Below the pieces are notes generated by a model. It saw nothing but the letters and a program-made list of their open reading frames with translations, was not told the origin of the DNA and did not search any database. The position numbers were made by a program, and so were the translations under genes. DNA of 64,000 nucleotides. Source: Rhizorhapis sp. SPR117 (GTDB taxonomy: Bacteria > Pseudomonadota > Alphaproteobacteria > Sphingomonadales > Sphingomonadaceae). The stretch's first letter is position 1. Every line of letters begins with the position of its first letter. The stretch spans positions 62,001-126,000 of the forward strand of contig NZ_JAKKIE010000001.1 in assembly GCF_021742065.1 (NCBI RefSeq), given 5' to 3'. This document shows positions 45,697 to 54,216 of the stretch, piece by piece.

Positions 45697-47163
45697 CTAG
45701 TTCAGACCCTGTGCGTTGAGACCGCGCGAGAAATTGAGCGCAGCCGCCATCCCCGGCGTCATCGAATTCTGAAGCGTCGATTCCAGCATGATGCTGCGAT
45801 TTATGATCTGCATGGTGACCTGCAATTTGTTGTTCAGCCGCACGTCACGCTGGCTGAACCTGGCCCGTGTCGACGCGATCTGCTGCTTCCACTGCGTCGC
45901 GGTTTCCTGGTCGAAGGTCTGGTAATGAACCTTCGCCTGCTCGACCCGGTCGAGCATATTATCGAGCATGGCCGAAAGCAGATCGACCGCCACGATCTCC
46001 GACAATGTCTCTATCTCGCCTTCGGTCAGCGCATAATGGGCATAGGCCTGAACGCTCAGGATCTTGTAGATCGGCACCGTCGCGAGATTGAGGAGCTGCT
46101 TTTCGGCCGCATCGAGCGGCGTGTCGGAGCGAATCTTGTCGCTCATCGACCGGATCATCGTGCCGATCCGCGGACGAAGTGCCGAGGAAGCCGGCACCGA
46201 GAGCGTCTGCTCACCCACATCGTAGCAGTTCTCGTCGTTACATCTGAGGATCCTGACGGGAGGGGCATCCGCCGTGCCATCGAGCAGCGCGGTTACCACC
46301 GCTTCCTCGGCGGGCCCGAACATGACCACCTTGCCGCCGACACTCGGATCGGTCGGCGGCGTTGTCACGACCGTTCCGACCAGGGTCATGACATATTCCG
46401 AGAAATTCTTGTCGAATGCTCCGAATTTCGCCGATTTCCTGAGGGCCTCCCATGTGTAGTTGTGCGGCTCCCCGATAAGCTGATCCTTCATCGACGCATC
46501 GGTGTTCCCGGCAATCGTCGAATCCCGCCGATTGCCGTTGTTGCAGCCCTGCCGCGCGGCGGCCCAGTCCGAAAAGACACCCTGGCTGTTGCCCACCGCT
46601 TCGCAGATCGTCGCGCGCGTCGTCTCCATCTGCGGCCAGATCCCGCCGACCAGCGCCTGCGCCGTCTCGCAGCTCGAGATATTCATCTGGTTGAGCAGCT
46701 GTGCCTTCTGGGAGAATTCATCCATCACCTTGCCGATCTCGGGCGATACAGAATCAATCGCGAGCTTGAACGCGAAGCCGAGCGCGTTGTTCGCGGTCGC
46801 CTTCAGCATGGCAATGATCTCGGAGGCGTTGATGAACGAAAAGCTTCCGCTGAACAGATCGATGCCCCCGCACCCGGCGCGGGCGCTGGGAAGCTGCAGG
46901 TTGAAAGGCTGCACGCTCTTTTGCGGAAAACGCGTCCAGACATTGCCCAGCGAATAATAGCCAGCCGACTGCCCCTGGAATGCCGATGGTCCCGTGACGT
47001 TGGCAGCGCCCCCGGCGTCCGAGAAGAAACTGTTCATCTCGGAGGCGACATCGGCGTGTGCAGTGCCGGTGACAGCGAGATTGGCGACCGCGACCATGCC
47101 AGCCCAACTGGCAGTGCTGCGAATGACGCGGCGAATAATGCCGCTGCCGCGATCCTGTCCCAT
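45697..47163 (-). CDS. traH: Conjugal transfer protein TraH (F-type)
   Basis: 488 aa with a signal peptide ending near TGTAHA. The mature part has the TraH features: SEMNSFFSDAGGAANVTGPSAFQGQSAGYYSLGNVWTRFP-like start, ARAGCGGIDLFSGSFSFI, and paired Cys at SCETAQ and QGC. TraH is a periplasmic or outer-membrane protein for F pilus extension and works with TraF, TraU, TraW and TrbI. The ATG shares its A with the stop of traF (TGATG), showing coupled translation. Confidence 0.93.
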   Translation of the reverse strand: MGQDRGSGIIRRVIRSTASWAGMVAVANLAVTGTAHADVASEMNSFFSDAGGAANVTGPSAFQGQSAGYYSLGNVWTRFPQKSVQPFNLQLPSARAGCGGIDLFSGSFSFINASEIIAMLKATANNALGFAFKLAIDSVSPEIGKVMDEFSQKAQLLNQMNISSCETAQALVGGIWPQMETTRATICEAVGNSQGVFSDWAAARQGCNNGNRRDSTIAGNTDASMKDQLIGEPHNYTWEALRKSAKFGAFDKNFSEYVMTLVGTVVTTPPTDPSVGGKVVMFGPAEEAVVTALLDGTADAPPVRILRCNDENCYDVGEQTLSVPASSALRPRIGTMIRSMSDKIRSDTPLDAAEKQLLNLATVPIYKILSVQAYAHYALTEGEIETLSEIVAVDLLSAMLDNMLDRVEQAKVHYQTFDQETATQWKQQIASTRARFSQRDVRLNNKLQVTMQIINRSIMLESTLQNSMTPGMAAALNFSRGLNAQGLN

Positions 47164-47987
47164 CAGAAGTCGCTCCCCACTCTGGTGTTGGTCAGCGCGA
47201 AGATTCGGTCCATGATCTCGTCGGCGCTCAGAATCCCGTAGCCTACGGGGATGGTGCGCTTGGTGGCCGTGTCGAACAGCACCAGCGCCGGTGTTTCATT
47301 GCCCGGGATTCCCATTCGCGCTCGCTGACCGGCGTCCACCACATAGTTCGGGAAATCCCGGCTCGGACCGCCATCCATCGAGACAGCCATGACCGCCATC
47401 CGATGGCTGTCCGCAACGGAGCGCAGGATCGGTGAGAACAGGTCGCAGGCGCCGCAGCTCTGAGCGTAGAAGTAGAAAAGGCCGTAGCGCTGGCTGAGGC
47501 TGGCCAACACGGCATCGCGATCCGCACGCCGGTTGTCGAGCCAGGCGCGCTTGCCGACCGTCGAAACCGGCCGCTGCAGCGTATAATCGAGGTCGGGGTT
47601 CTGCCAGAGCGCCCGCTGCCAGGTATCCGAGAAGGTCGACGCACGGTCGAGCTGTTCGCGCTGGAAGCGAACATAGGCGATGACGTTTTCCTCGCTCGGA
47701 TCGAGGATTGCTTTCGCCTTCAGTTCGTCAAGCTGGCGCGTGATCGCGGCCATGCGCTCGACCGAACTTTGTTGCGGACCGGCGGACACCTGCCTTTCCT
47801 GCTCGGCAGGCATGGGCTTGCTGCAATAGAACCATTGCCCCAGCCGGCGCTCGGCACAGTAGAAGTCGTCGCTGGCATCAGTCCTTTCGACACCGTCCGT
47901 TGTCGCGCCCCGCGATTGCGCCAGAACCGGTACCGCGACACCGGCAAGCGAAAGCGCCAGCAATGGCGCAACCACAATGCGAAACAT
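47163..47987 (-). CDS. traF: Conjugal transfer pilus assembly protein TraF (thioredoxin-like)
   Basis: 274 aa from the ATG at 47987-47985, preceded by AAGGAAG. A signal peptide (IVVAPLLALSLAGVAVPVLAQ) is followed by a helical region and a thioredoxin-like domain. The domain has a true C-x-x-C site (SCGACDLF, Cys178 and Cys181), which F TraF lacks, so this version may be redox active and help fold Cys-rich TraN, TraU and TraH together with DsbC. The gap to traN is 175 nt and contains a perfect 18-bp palindrome; traH follows with a 1-nt overlap. Confidence 0.9.
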   Translation of the reverse strand: MFRIVVAPLLALSLAGVAVPVLAQSRGATTDGVERTDASDDFYCAERRLGQWFYCSKPMPAEQERQVSAGPQQSSVERMAAITRQLDELKAKAILDPSEENVIAYVRFQREQLDRASTFSDTWQRALWQNPDLDYTLQRPVSTVGKRAWLDNRRADRDAVLASLSQRYGLFYFYAQSCGACDLFSPILRSVADSHRMAVMAVSMDGGPSRDFPNYVVDAGQRARMGIPGNETPALVLFDTATKRTIPVGYGILSADEIMDRIFALTNTRVGSDF

Positions 47988-48091
47988 GGACGAACTTCCT
48001 TTCCGGAGATTCCTTTCGCGGCTCGGAGGACAGGCGCGGAAGGAAGAAGTGATTGGGATGGCGCGTGTGGTGCCGCGCGTGGAGGTCAGCA

Positions 48092-48109
48092 GCGCGCCTC
48101 GAGGCGCGC
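48092..48109. repeat. Perfect 18-bp palindrome between traN and traF
   Basis: GCGCGCCTC followed at once by GAGGCGCGC, with no loop. It lies in the only long gap (175 nt) of the transfer operon. As DNA it could be a protein site; in RNA it could form a hairpin limiting read-through or decay between traN and traF. No T-run follows, so it is not a standard terminator. Confidence 0.55.
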
Positions 48110-48162
48110 CGGGATGATCCGGCGCTTGAAGCCGATGTCGGCCTGCGCACCGGGCAGGCCTG

Positions 48163-49998
48163 CTATTTGCCGTGCAGGTCATAATAGCCTTGAATTTTCT
48201 GCTGGATCTGGGTCATCGTCTCGACCTCGTCCGGGAGCCGTGCGGCATCCACGAACTCGGCATAGACCTCGGTGAAATCCATCACCGAGAGATCAAGGCG
48301 CGCAAACTCGTCGATGGTGAAGCCTAGGCACTGCTCGCGCTTCGGCGCGCCCCAAGGCCTGCCGAGCTGGACCCTTCCCTGCTCCTGAAGGATACGGCTG
48401 AGTTTACTCTCGAAGCAGCAATAGGCCGTGCGCCGGGTCTTGCAGATGCCAAGAAAGCTCGACGAACAATAGGTCCCGACCTTGTGACAGAAGCCCATGC
48501 GGTCCTTGATATCGAGCCTCATCTCGCTCTGGGAGCAAGCGAAGAGCGTCAGGAACGGGGTTGCCAGCGCCGCGACCGCAGTCGGACCACCGGCCAGTGC
48601 CGCCGCCCCGGCGCCGACGGTCAATAGGCCGGACACCTTGCCGGCGCAGCAGTTGATAAGCCCGAACACCGGCTTGTGGCAGGTTTCGCGCGTGCCCTGG
48701 AAAACGGTGAAGTTGTTCTCGTCGAATTCCTTGCCGGCCTGATCGATCGCATGCAGCGCGACCAGCGCGTCCTTGAACTCGGTCGATGCCTCGCGGACGA
48801 TCGGTTCGCAGTCACCGTTGATACAGTAGACATCATCGCCGCAGATATATTGCGGCGCGTCGCTCACCGCGCCGCCAGGGGTCGGACAACGGTAAATCCG
48901 CTCTTCAACCTGGCACGCGCCGTTCAGCTCCTCATCCAGGCATTCGGTCCGCAGGAAGCTGCAACTCGCATTCGTCTCGAGTGCGGTGCAATCATTTCCG
49001 CTCGAGAACGCGTGGCACATGTAATCGCGTTTCCACGCCCAGCATGCCTCGGTGATCGGCACTCCGTCTATGATGCGGGTCTCGGGACCCTCAACGCAGA
49101 CTTCTGCGCCTCCATCGGGCAGGCACATCCCGTCGCCGGCGAGGTCGCCGCAGCTATCAACCCGTCTGGTGACGATCTGATTGGTGCTGCCCGTCGCATG
49201 CCATGAGGCACCGGTAACCGGGCTGACTTGCATGGCGATTGGCAGGTCGGCTGAACATTCATACTCAGTCGCATAATAATCGTCGCAATATTTGTTATCG
49301 GGCCACGGCCAGCCATAATCGCGATGGGCGGCGCACGCCTGCTTGACCACGCCGGTCGGCTTGCAGACACCGGATGCGGCATGAGGGACCATGGCTGCAC
49401 GGCGCGCGAACGGCGTCCCGTACGCATTATCGGGCACGACATAATATTTGTATGACGTAATCGTCGTGACATCCCGGACCATTCGGATGAAACACGAACG
49501 TGGTCGCTCCTCAACTTTGGTGCCCGCATTGCAGGTCGCCTCATAATATCCCGCACCACCCGTTGCGGGCGGCAAGGGCGTACAGCTACCCGAGGCGCCA
49601 CTCATCTCCTCCCCCTCCAAAAAGGCTGCCGGGTCCTTCTCGACCGCCGTGGCGCGTGCCGTCGTTTCGAGGATCTCGGCATTGCTGAAGGTCGGGCGCG
49701 TACGATCGGCGTCCGTGGCGATGCGGTACTGCTCGTTCGAGGACTTCGTCGCGGCGGCCTCAGCCTCCATCCTCTCGGGGTTATCGAAGTAGGCGCCCTG
49801 TGGAAGCGACGTCCCGTCATATCCCGGCACCGCCTCCGCCCGGGCGCTATCCGCGGGAACCAGCGTCGAATCCTGCCGCTTTTCGTTGCCGAGCGCCCTC
49901 CCCTCCTGGCGCGCTTTCTCGACGGTCATCTGGGCAACCGCCGGCGAACTGGCCATCAGGACCACAAGCAATACCGCAACGGACGCCCATATCCTCAC
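48163..49998 (-). CDS. traN: Conjugal transfer mating-pair stabilisation protein TraN
   Basis: 611 aa from GTG 49998, which gives a clean signal peptide (RIWASVAVLLVVLMASSPAVA) and overlaps the trbC stop. Very rich in Cys, spread over the chain (SCGDLAGDGMCLPDGG; CTALETNASCSFLRTECLDEELNGACQ; YICGDDVYCINGDCEP), as in TraN adhesins. The C-terminal conserved block includes LINCCAGKVSGLL and CFESKLSRILQEQGRVQLG. TraN sits in the outer membrane and contacts the recipient surface. The many disulfides explain why dsbC and a CxxC TraF are in the same operon. Confidence 0.92.
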   Translation of the reverse strand: MRIWASVAVLLVVLMASSPAVAQMTVEKARQEGRALGNEKRQDSTLVPADSARAEAVPGYDGTSLPQGAYFDNPERMEAEAAATKSSNEQYRIATDADRTRPTFSNAEILETTARATAVEKDPAAFLEGEEMSGASGSCTPLPPATGGAGYYEATCNAGTKVEERPRSCFIRMVRDVTTITSYKYYVVPDNAYGTPFARRAAMVPHAASGVCKPTGVVKQACAAHRDYGWPWPDNKYCDDYYATEYECSADLPIAMQVSPVTGASWHATGSTNQIVTRRVDSCGDLAGDGMCLPDGGAEVCVEGPETRIIDGVPITEACWAWKRDYMCHAFSSGNDCTALETNASCSFLRTECLDEELNGACQVEERIYRCPTPGGAVSDAPQYICGDDVYCINGDCEPIVREASTEFKDALVALHAIDQAGKEFDENNFTVFQGTRETCHKPVFGLINCCAGKVSGLLTVGAGAAALAGGPTAVAALATPFLTLFACSQSEMRLDIKDRMGFCHKVGTYCSSSFLGICKTRRTAYCCFESKLSRILQEQGRVQLGRPWGAPKREQCLGFTIDEFARLDLSVMDFTEVYAEFVDAARLPDEVETMTQIQQKIQGYYDLHGK

Positions 49999-50741
49999 GG
50001 CGTGGTTTTCCGGAGATTGGCGAGACCCACCGCCGCAACGCCCGCACCGGGGCCATTCCCGTCCGCGAATGACGTCAGCGCATATTCGACCGTCACATTG
50101 CCGATCATCCGATCGTAGGGTGGAAGCTGGGTCCGGCAGGAAAAGCCGGCGCAAAGATCGAAATCCGACGAGACGGCGATGTACGTCGGCACCCCCTGGA
50201 CGTCGAAGGCCCGGAACAGCCTCGGATCGATGCCGATATTGGCAAAATCGTCCTGTCGTTCGACGATCTTGCCAAGCGCTTGCGAGAACGCCTTCATCGA
50301 ATTGTTCGGGAAGCCGCGAAACACCACGACGCCCCCTGCCCTCGCCGTGTCCTGGATGAGCTGCCGAAGCGCCTTTGGCGGCATCGACAGGCTGGCAAAG
50401 GCAATCAGCTGCGGGGCCTCGCCGCCACTCGCCGCGGCGTTCGTCGCCGCGCCCTGAACGATCTCGTCAAAGTCGATCGGGCCGGCCGGGCCGGTTGGCA
50501 GATCGGTAGAGGCCACACGCTGCATGTTCTCCATGCCGCCCTCGCGCACCGTGACTGCCTCGTCCCGGAACGCATCGCCGCGGTCCTTGATCTGGTCGAC
50601 GAAGGCCTGTGCGTCTGCCTGCAGATCCGCCGACTTTTTCTTGATCGCCTGCACGTCGATCCCGTCGACGGTTTGAGCAAGAAGGGCCGTCATACTGGCC
50701 GCGGCGACAAGGCCGAATGCACCCAAGGTGAGAAGTCGCAT
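49995..50741 (-). CDS. trbC: Type-F conjugal transfer protein TrbC
   Basis: 248 aa from the ATG at 50741-50739, preceded by GGAGGGGG. Signal peptide LTLGAFGLVAAASMTALLAQ, then a polar helical region, then the TrbC_Ftype domain: LIAFASLSMPPKALRQLIQDTARAGGVVVFRG and FRAFDVQGVPTYIAV, which is a thioredoxin-like fold without a CxxC. Periplasmic, needed for pilus assembly with TraW. In F, traW and trbC are neighbours and are sometimes fused; here traU and a small gene stand between. The stop overlaps traN (GTGA). Confidence 0.9.
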   Translation of the reverse strand: MRLLTLGAFGLVAAASMTALLAQTVDGIDVQAIKKKSADLQADAQAFVDQIKDRGDAFRDEAVTVREGGMENMQRVASTDLPTGPAGPIDFDEIVQGAATNAAASGGEAPQLIAFASLSMPPKALRQLIQDTARAGGVVVFRGFPNNSMKAFSQALGKIVERQDDFANIGIDPRLFRAFDVQGVPTYIAVSSDFDLCAGFSCRTQLPPYDRMIGNVTVEYALTSFADGNGPGAGVAAVGLANLRKTTP

Positions 50742-50752
50742 CGCCCCCTCCT

Positions 50753-51775
50753 TCACAACACGCAGCAGTTGCGTTTGCGCCAGACGAGATAGCCCATGTC
50801 CTCGCCACCCGCGGGGTAGGCGCGGCCAGCATCCGGCGGCATGGTCGAGGCCCCGATCGCCGAACAGGCGAAACGCCCGTTCACGGTCGGGATCGGATTG
50901 GTCATCTGGAACCGGTATTGCTGCTTGCGCATCACCGGCATCAGATATTTCTTGCAGAGGCCGGCCGAGCCCATCGTGCCCCAGGCGAGCGCCTGCCGGT
51001 GCATCTTGTAGGCGAAGCGGGACAGCGCGAGGCGCGAGGACTGCACATGGCCGATCGAGGCTGGGATGTTCCCGTTCAAAGGATACATCCCGCCCTGGCA
51101 GCCGGCGCACCAGAACAGCTGGTCGAGCGGCAGGTTCACCGTTCCGGCGATGCAGTCTCCGGCACAGGCGGCTTTGGCCAGCGGGTTGGCGAAGATGATC
51201 GCTTCGGGATTGATCAACGCCGCGAGGGAGTCATCCTGCCAGAGGGGATCGACCTCGGTCATATAGGCGATGTCGAACGACGCCTGCTCGAAGCACACGA
51301 AGTCGGTCAGTATCTCCATCCAGTAAAGCAGGGGATAGACATACCAATGGACGTGCCACTTGGCGGTGCTCTGCGATCGTCCCCCGACCATCGAAGGCCC
51401 TGCCAGATAGCCCTGGCCGATATCGAAGCCCGGAGCGATGCGGACCCCGCCTAGATTGGGGAAGCACCAAGGCTTCATGGTAACGTCCGCGAGCCGCGCC
51501 GGCTCCCAGAATCCCACCGAAATCCCGATGCGCGGCAACGGATCTGCGCAGGCACAGATCGGTGAGGCGGGATTGTTCGTGTCCGGTCGGCCACTCGGCC
51601 AGATCTTCAGGCCGCCGACGGAGAGGGGGAACAGGCAGGACCAGCAGACGTCGGTGATCGGATTCACGAATTTGCCGTTGCAGGTAGGCCCGGCCGCCTG
51701 GGCGCTCGGCGCGAAAGCAATCGCGCAGATTGCGATGAGCAGCGCACCGAAGATCGTGCGAACGGCGCGCATCAT
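50753..51775 (-). CDS. traU: Conjugal transfer protein TraU
   Basis: 340 aa from the ATG at 51775-51773, overlapping the upstream small gene by 4 nt. Signal peptide RTIFGALLIAICAIAFAPSAQA. Cys-rich periplasmic protein with the TraU signatures CNGKFVNPITDVCWSCLFPL, NPASPICACADPLPRIGI, WHVHWYVYPLLYWMEILTDFVCFE and a NCCVL end. TraU is needed for DNA transfer and helps pilus production in F. One of the best conserved proteins of F-type systems, so the call is secure. Confidence 0.95.
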   Translation of the reverse strand: MMRAVRTIFGALLIAICAIAFAPSAQAAGPTCNGKFVNPITDVCWSCLFPLSVGGLKIWPSGRPDTNNPASPICACADPLPRIGISVGFWEPARLADVTMKPWCFPNLGGVRIAPGFDIGQGYLAGPSMVGGRSQSTAKWHVHWYVYPLLYWMEILTDFVCFEQASFDIAYMTEVDPLWQDDSLAALINPEAIIFANPLAKAACAGDCIAGTVNLPLDQLFWCAGCQGGMYPLNGNIPASIGHVQSSRLALSRFAYKMHRQALAWGTMGSAGLCKKYLMPVMRKQQYRFQMTNPIPTVNGRFACSAIGASTMPPDAGRAYPAGGEDMGYLVWRKRNCCVL

Positions 51776-52044
51776 TCCCGCTCCCCCAGCTGATCGAGAT
51801 AGGCCGCGTCTGCCCGCTGCTTCGCCCGCAGATAGACGATGGTGAGCGTCAGCGTCGCGGTGAGCAGAAGCGCGATCATGCACGGCGCCGCCTTGCCCAG
51901 ATGGTCCTGCAGCGGCTCCAGGAGGATTACCGAGCCAGCCAGCGCGACACAAAGCGACAGCCAGGCCAGACGCATCACCCGCAGCCTGATCGTCTCAGGA
52001 GCCGCCATGGGCGTCCGCAACATGTCCAGCCACAGCGGCATCAT
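51772..52044 (-). CDS. Small membrane protein in the transfer operon, unknown
   Basis: 90 aa with two hydrophobic helices (LAWLSLCVALAGSVILLEPL; CMIALLLTATLTLTIVYL) and a charged C-terminal tail (RAKQRADAAYLDQLGERE). It overlaps traW upstream and traU downstream by 4 nt each, so it is certainly translated with them. F has no clear counterpart in this place. It may be an accessory inner-membrane subunit of the channel. Confidence 0.75.
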   Translation of the reverse strand: MMPLWLDMLRTPMAAPETIRLRVMRLAWLSLCVALAGSVILLEPLQDHLGKAAPCMIALLLTATLTLTIVYLRAKQRADAAYLDQLGERE

Positions 52045-52697
52045 CCGGGCCTCCCCGACTTCACGACGATCTCCGACACCCGCATCGTCCTGCCGTTCTG
52101 GCTGACGACGGCGGGCGTGTGCTCGATGCCGAAGGTCCCGGTGAGCCTGCCTTCCTGGTCGAAGTAGAAGCGCCGCTGCTTCGCGGTCATCTGCTCGATC
52201 GGCGAACCGTTCACGAAGATGATCTTCGCCTTGAGGTCGGTATAGCGCGATGTTGCCCAGGCGAGCTGCGCGGCATCGTCCCCATCGACAAAGACCAGGT
52301 CCTGCTTGATCGCAACGAAGTCGAGCGGGTTCACCCGGTGCCCGGCCGCGGCGATGAGGTTACCCTTCTGATCGCGAATATCCCGTTCGATGGCGATGCT
52401 CGGGTCATAATCCCAGCTCCGGGCAGTCCGTGCAGGCGTGACCCCCTCGACAGGCTTTGGCCTGCGAACACGCTGCTCAACGCGCTTCGCAAACACCTCA
52501 TTCATCCGTGCCAGCTCTCCGCTCTCTTCTGCCCCGCGAAGGCGCGCTTCGATCGTTGAGAGAAGATCGGGCTCGATCACAGGGAAGGTTTGGCCAGCAT
52601 GGCCATAGTCTCTGGCTTCACTGCGCATCGGCCCGATGAGCAGCAGGGCCGCGGCCATCGGCACAATTGCCGCGCTGGCTGTCAGAATGGCTTTCAT
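52041..52697 (-). CDS. traW: Type-F conjugal transfer protein TraW
   Basis: 218 aa, close to F TraW (210 aa). Signal peptide AILTASAAIVPMAAALLL ending before EARDYG. The conserved start of the mature protein (YGHAGQTFPVIEPDLLSTIEARLR) and the C-terminal ITFVNGSP-like strand (KIIFVNGSPIEQMTAKQRRFYFDQEGRL) are typical. Periplasmic protein for pilus assembly, partner of TrbC. Overlaps the preceding peptidase gene and the following small gene by 4 nt each. Confidence 0.92.
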   Translation of the reverse strand: MKAILTASAAIVPMAAALLLIGPMRSEARDYGHAGQTFPVIEPDLLSTIEARLRGAEESGELARMNEVFAKRVEQRVRRPKPVEGVTPARTARSWDYDPSIAIERDIRDQKGNLIAAAGHRVNPLDFVAIKQDLVFVDGDDAAQLAWATSRYTDLKAKIIFVNGSPIEQMTAKQRRFYFDQEGRLTGTFGIEHTPAVVSQNGRTMRVSEIVVKSGRPG

Positions 52698-53230
52698 AGG
52701 ATCGGCTCCCCCGTACCGATGATCTGCTTGCCGCAGACGAAGCCGATTTCGGCATAGCGGCTGTCAAAGCCGTCCATGTGCGGCGTTGCCGCGAAATAGC
52801 ACCCCTTGGGAACCACCCCGGTCGCGCCAGGCGTCAGCGGCTCTCCGGCCTTCGTGAACGGTTTCATGCGAACCGTCGGCACGCCATTGATCAGGACCTC
52901 GAAGCCATCGTGACCCACGACATCGCCGCCGACACCATAGACCTTCTTCCCGAACATCCTTGGCTTGGGTCCGAAATGACGTTGCATCAGCGGGCTCGCC
53001 GGTGGATCGAAGAAGATGAATTCGCCCTTCGCCGGCATGCGTCCCCGATCGATGAGAAAAGCCCAGTTCGGCAGGGAATGCGTCGTGTTGATCAAAAAGA
53101 GATGCTTGTCGCGCCACTCGGCGAGCGCCTGTAGAACCACGCAGCCCGTGATGAAGGCCCCGAGCAGAAGCCAGAGCCGCCCGTTGGGGCGCCAGCGCCG
53201 GACCGGCCGGTTAGCGGCCGCCGCTGGCAT
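52694..53230 (-). CDS. Conjugal transfer signal peptidase TraF/TrhF-like (S26 family)
   Basis: 178 aa from the ATG at 53230-53228, which has GGAGGT 4 nt upstream; an earlier ATG at 53272 lies further inside trbI. One membrane helix (LWLLLGAFITGCVVLQALAE) is followed by the Ser/Lys dyad of S26 peptidases: Ser52 in NTTHSLPNWAF and Lys96 in MFGKKVYGVGGD. Such peptidases process or cyclise pilin in RP4 (TraF) and IncH (TrhF) systems. Here it may mature the TraA prepilin. Overlaps trbI by 20 nt and traW by 4 nt. Confidence 0.88.
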   Translation of the reverse strand: MPAAAANRPVRRWRPNGRLWLLLGAFITGCVVLQALAEWRDKHLFLINTTHSLPNWAFLIDRGRMPAKGEFIFFDPPASPLMQRHFGPKPRMFGKKVYGVGGDVVGHDGFEVLINGVPTVRMKPFTKAGEPLTPGATGVVPKGCYFAATPHMDGFDSRYAEIGFVCGKQIIGTGEPIL

Positions 53231-53861
53231 CGGGACCTCCAAAGGTTGAGACCGACGCCCCTGGCTGTCCATATTGCGGCCGGGCCATGGGCGACGCTTG
53301 CGGCATCTGCGCCGAGACCATGGGGTCGAGATATTCGGTGGGCTCTGCAGGTTGACCCGGGATCACCGCTTGCGGCTGCGCTGCCAGCATGGCCTGCTGC
53401 TCAAGCTGCTGCAGCTCCAGAGCCGACGCCTGCTTCGGCCGCGCCACACCCGACGCATAGACCGCATCTTTGAGCTTGTCGGTAATGTCCGGGACATTCT
53501 TTGTGAGGACCGCCTCGCCGACGAGGACAATCTGACCGCTCGAACCTCGGCGCTGGAGCTCATCGTCAAGCGACGCCATGAATTTGCGCATTTCCGCCTC
53601 GACCTGGGCCGGTGGCGACGCGGATCTCGCCTGGGCCTGGACATATTCGCCGACAATGGTGGAGAGCCGCGCGGAGACGATGCTCTCCTGCTTCGGTGTA
53701 ACCAAAATCTTGGTGACCCACATGCCCCAGACCAGGGCGGCGAGAACCATGAGGCCCACGAGCATTTGCAGACGGGTGAAGCCCCCGAAAATCGCTCGTT
53801 TTGCGCGGCGCGCCGGCTGCGAAGCGGGCTTCGGCAGGTCGAGCTCGGTCTGTTCAACCAT
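53211..53861 (-). CDS. trbI: Type-F conjugal transfer protein TrbI
   Basis: 216 aa. A basic cytoplasmic start (PARRAKRAIFGGFTRLQ), one inner-membrane helix (MLVGLMVLAALVWGMWV) and the conserved TKILVTPKQESIVSARLSTIVGEYVQAQARS region define TrbI_Ftype. The C-terminal ~70 residues are Gln/Pro/Ala-rich and longer than in F TrbI (128 aa). TrbI affects pilus retraction and extension. Overlaps the upstream membrane protein gene by 8 nt and the downstream peptidase by 20 nt. Confidence 0.88.
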   Translation of the reverse strand: MVEQTELDLPKPASQPARRAKRAIFGGFTRLQMLVGLMVLAALVWGMWVTKILVTPKQESIVSARLSTIVGEYVQAQARSASPPAQVEAEMRKFMASLDDELQRRGSSGQIVLVGEAVLTKNVPDITDKLKDAVYASGVARPKQASALELQQLEQQAMLAAQPQAVIPGQPAEPTEYLDPMVSAQMPQASPMARPQYGQPGASVSTFGGPDASGGR

Positions 53862-54213
53862 GATCAGGTTTCCCTTCTGGCAATGCCGCGGGCACGATTT
53901 TCTCGCGCCGCAGGACGATCAGCCCGGACGCAACGACGAGATGCGCGGCGATAAAGAGGTGCTTGAATGACGCGATCCGCTCAGGGGTCGCGCGGACATA
54001 GCGGCTCGTCAGGTTGTTCAACTGATGCATGAGCCCGTCGAGCGAGAAGCCGCCCAGGGCGAGAAAGAGAAGCGTGAACAGACCCCAGGTCAGGAGCAAT
54101 GTCGATGCAGTGAAACCAATCAGATGCAAATAGAAATGGAGCATCGCCCGAAGGTCCGGCAGGCGGCCGTGCTTCCGGGTTGCGGCTTCCGGCGGAGGGC
54201 TTGCTGTCCCCAT
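53854..54213 (-). CDS. Small membrane protein after traC, unknown
   Basis: 119 aa with two to three hydrophobic segments (LHFYLHLIGFTASTLLLTWGLFTLLFLALGGF; FIAAHLVVASGLIVL). It lies 3 nt after traC and overlaps trbI by 8 nt, so it is an integral operon member. The region between traC and trbI in F also holds small genes (trbG, orfs), but no sequence match can be claimed. Probably an inner-membrane accessory of the channel. Confidence 0.72.
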   Translation of the reverse strand: MGTASPPPEAATRKHGRLPDLRAMLHFYLHLIGFTASTLLLTWGLFTLLFLALGGFSLDGLMHQLNNLTSRYVRATPERIASFKHLFIAAHLVVASGLIVLRREKIVPAALPEGKPDHG

Positions 54214-54216
54214 GGC

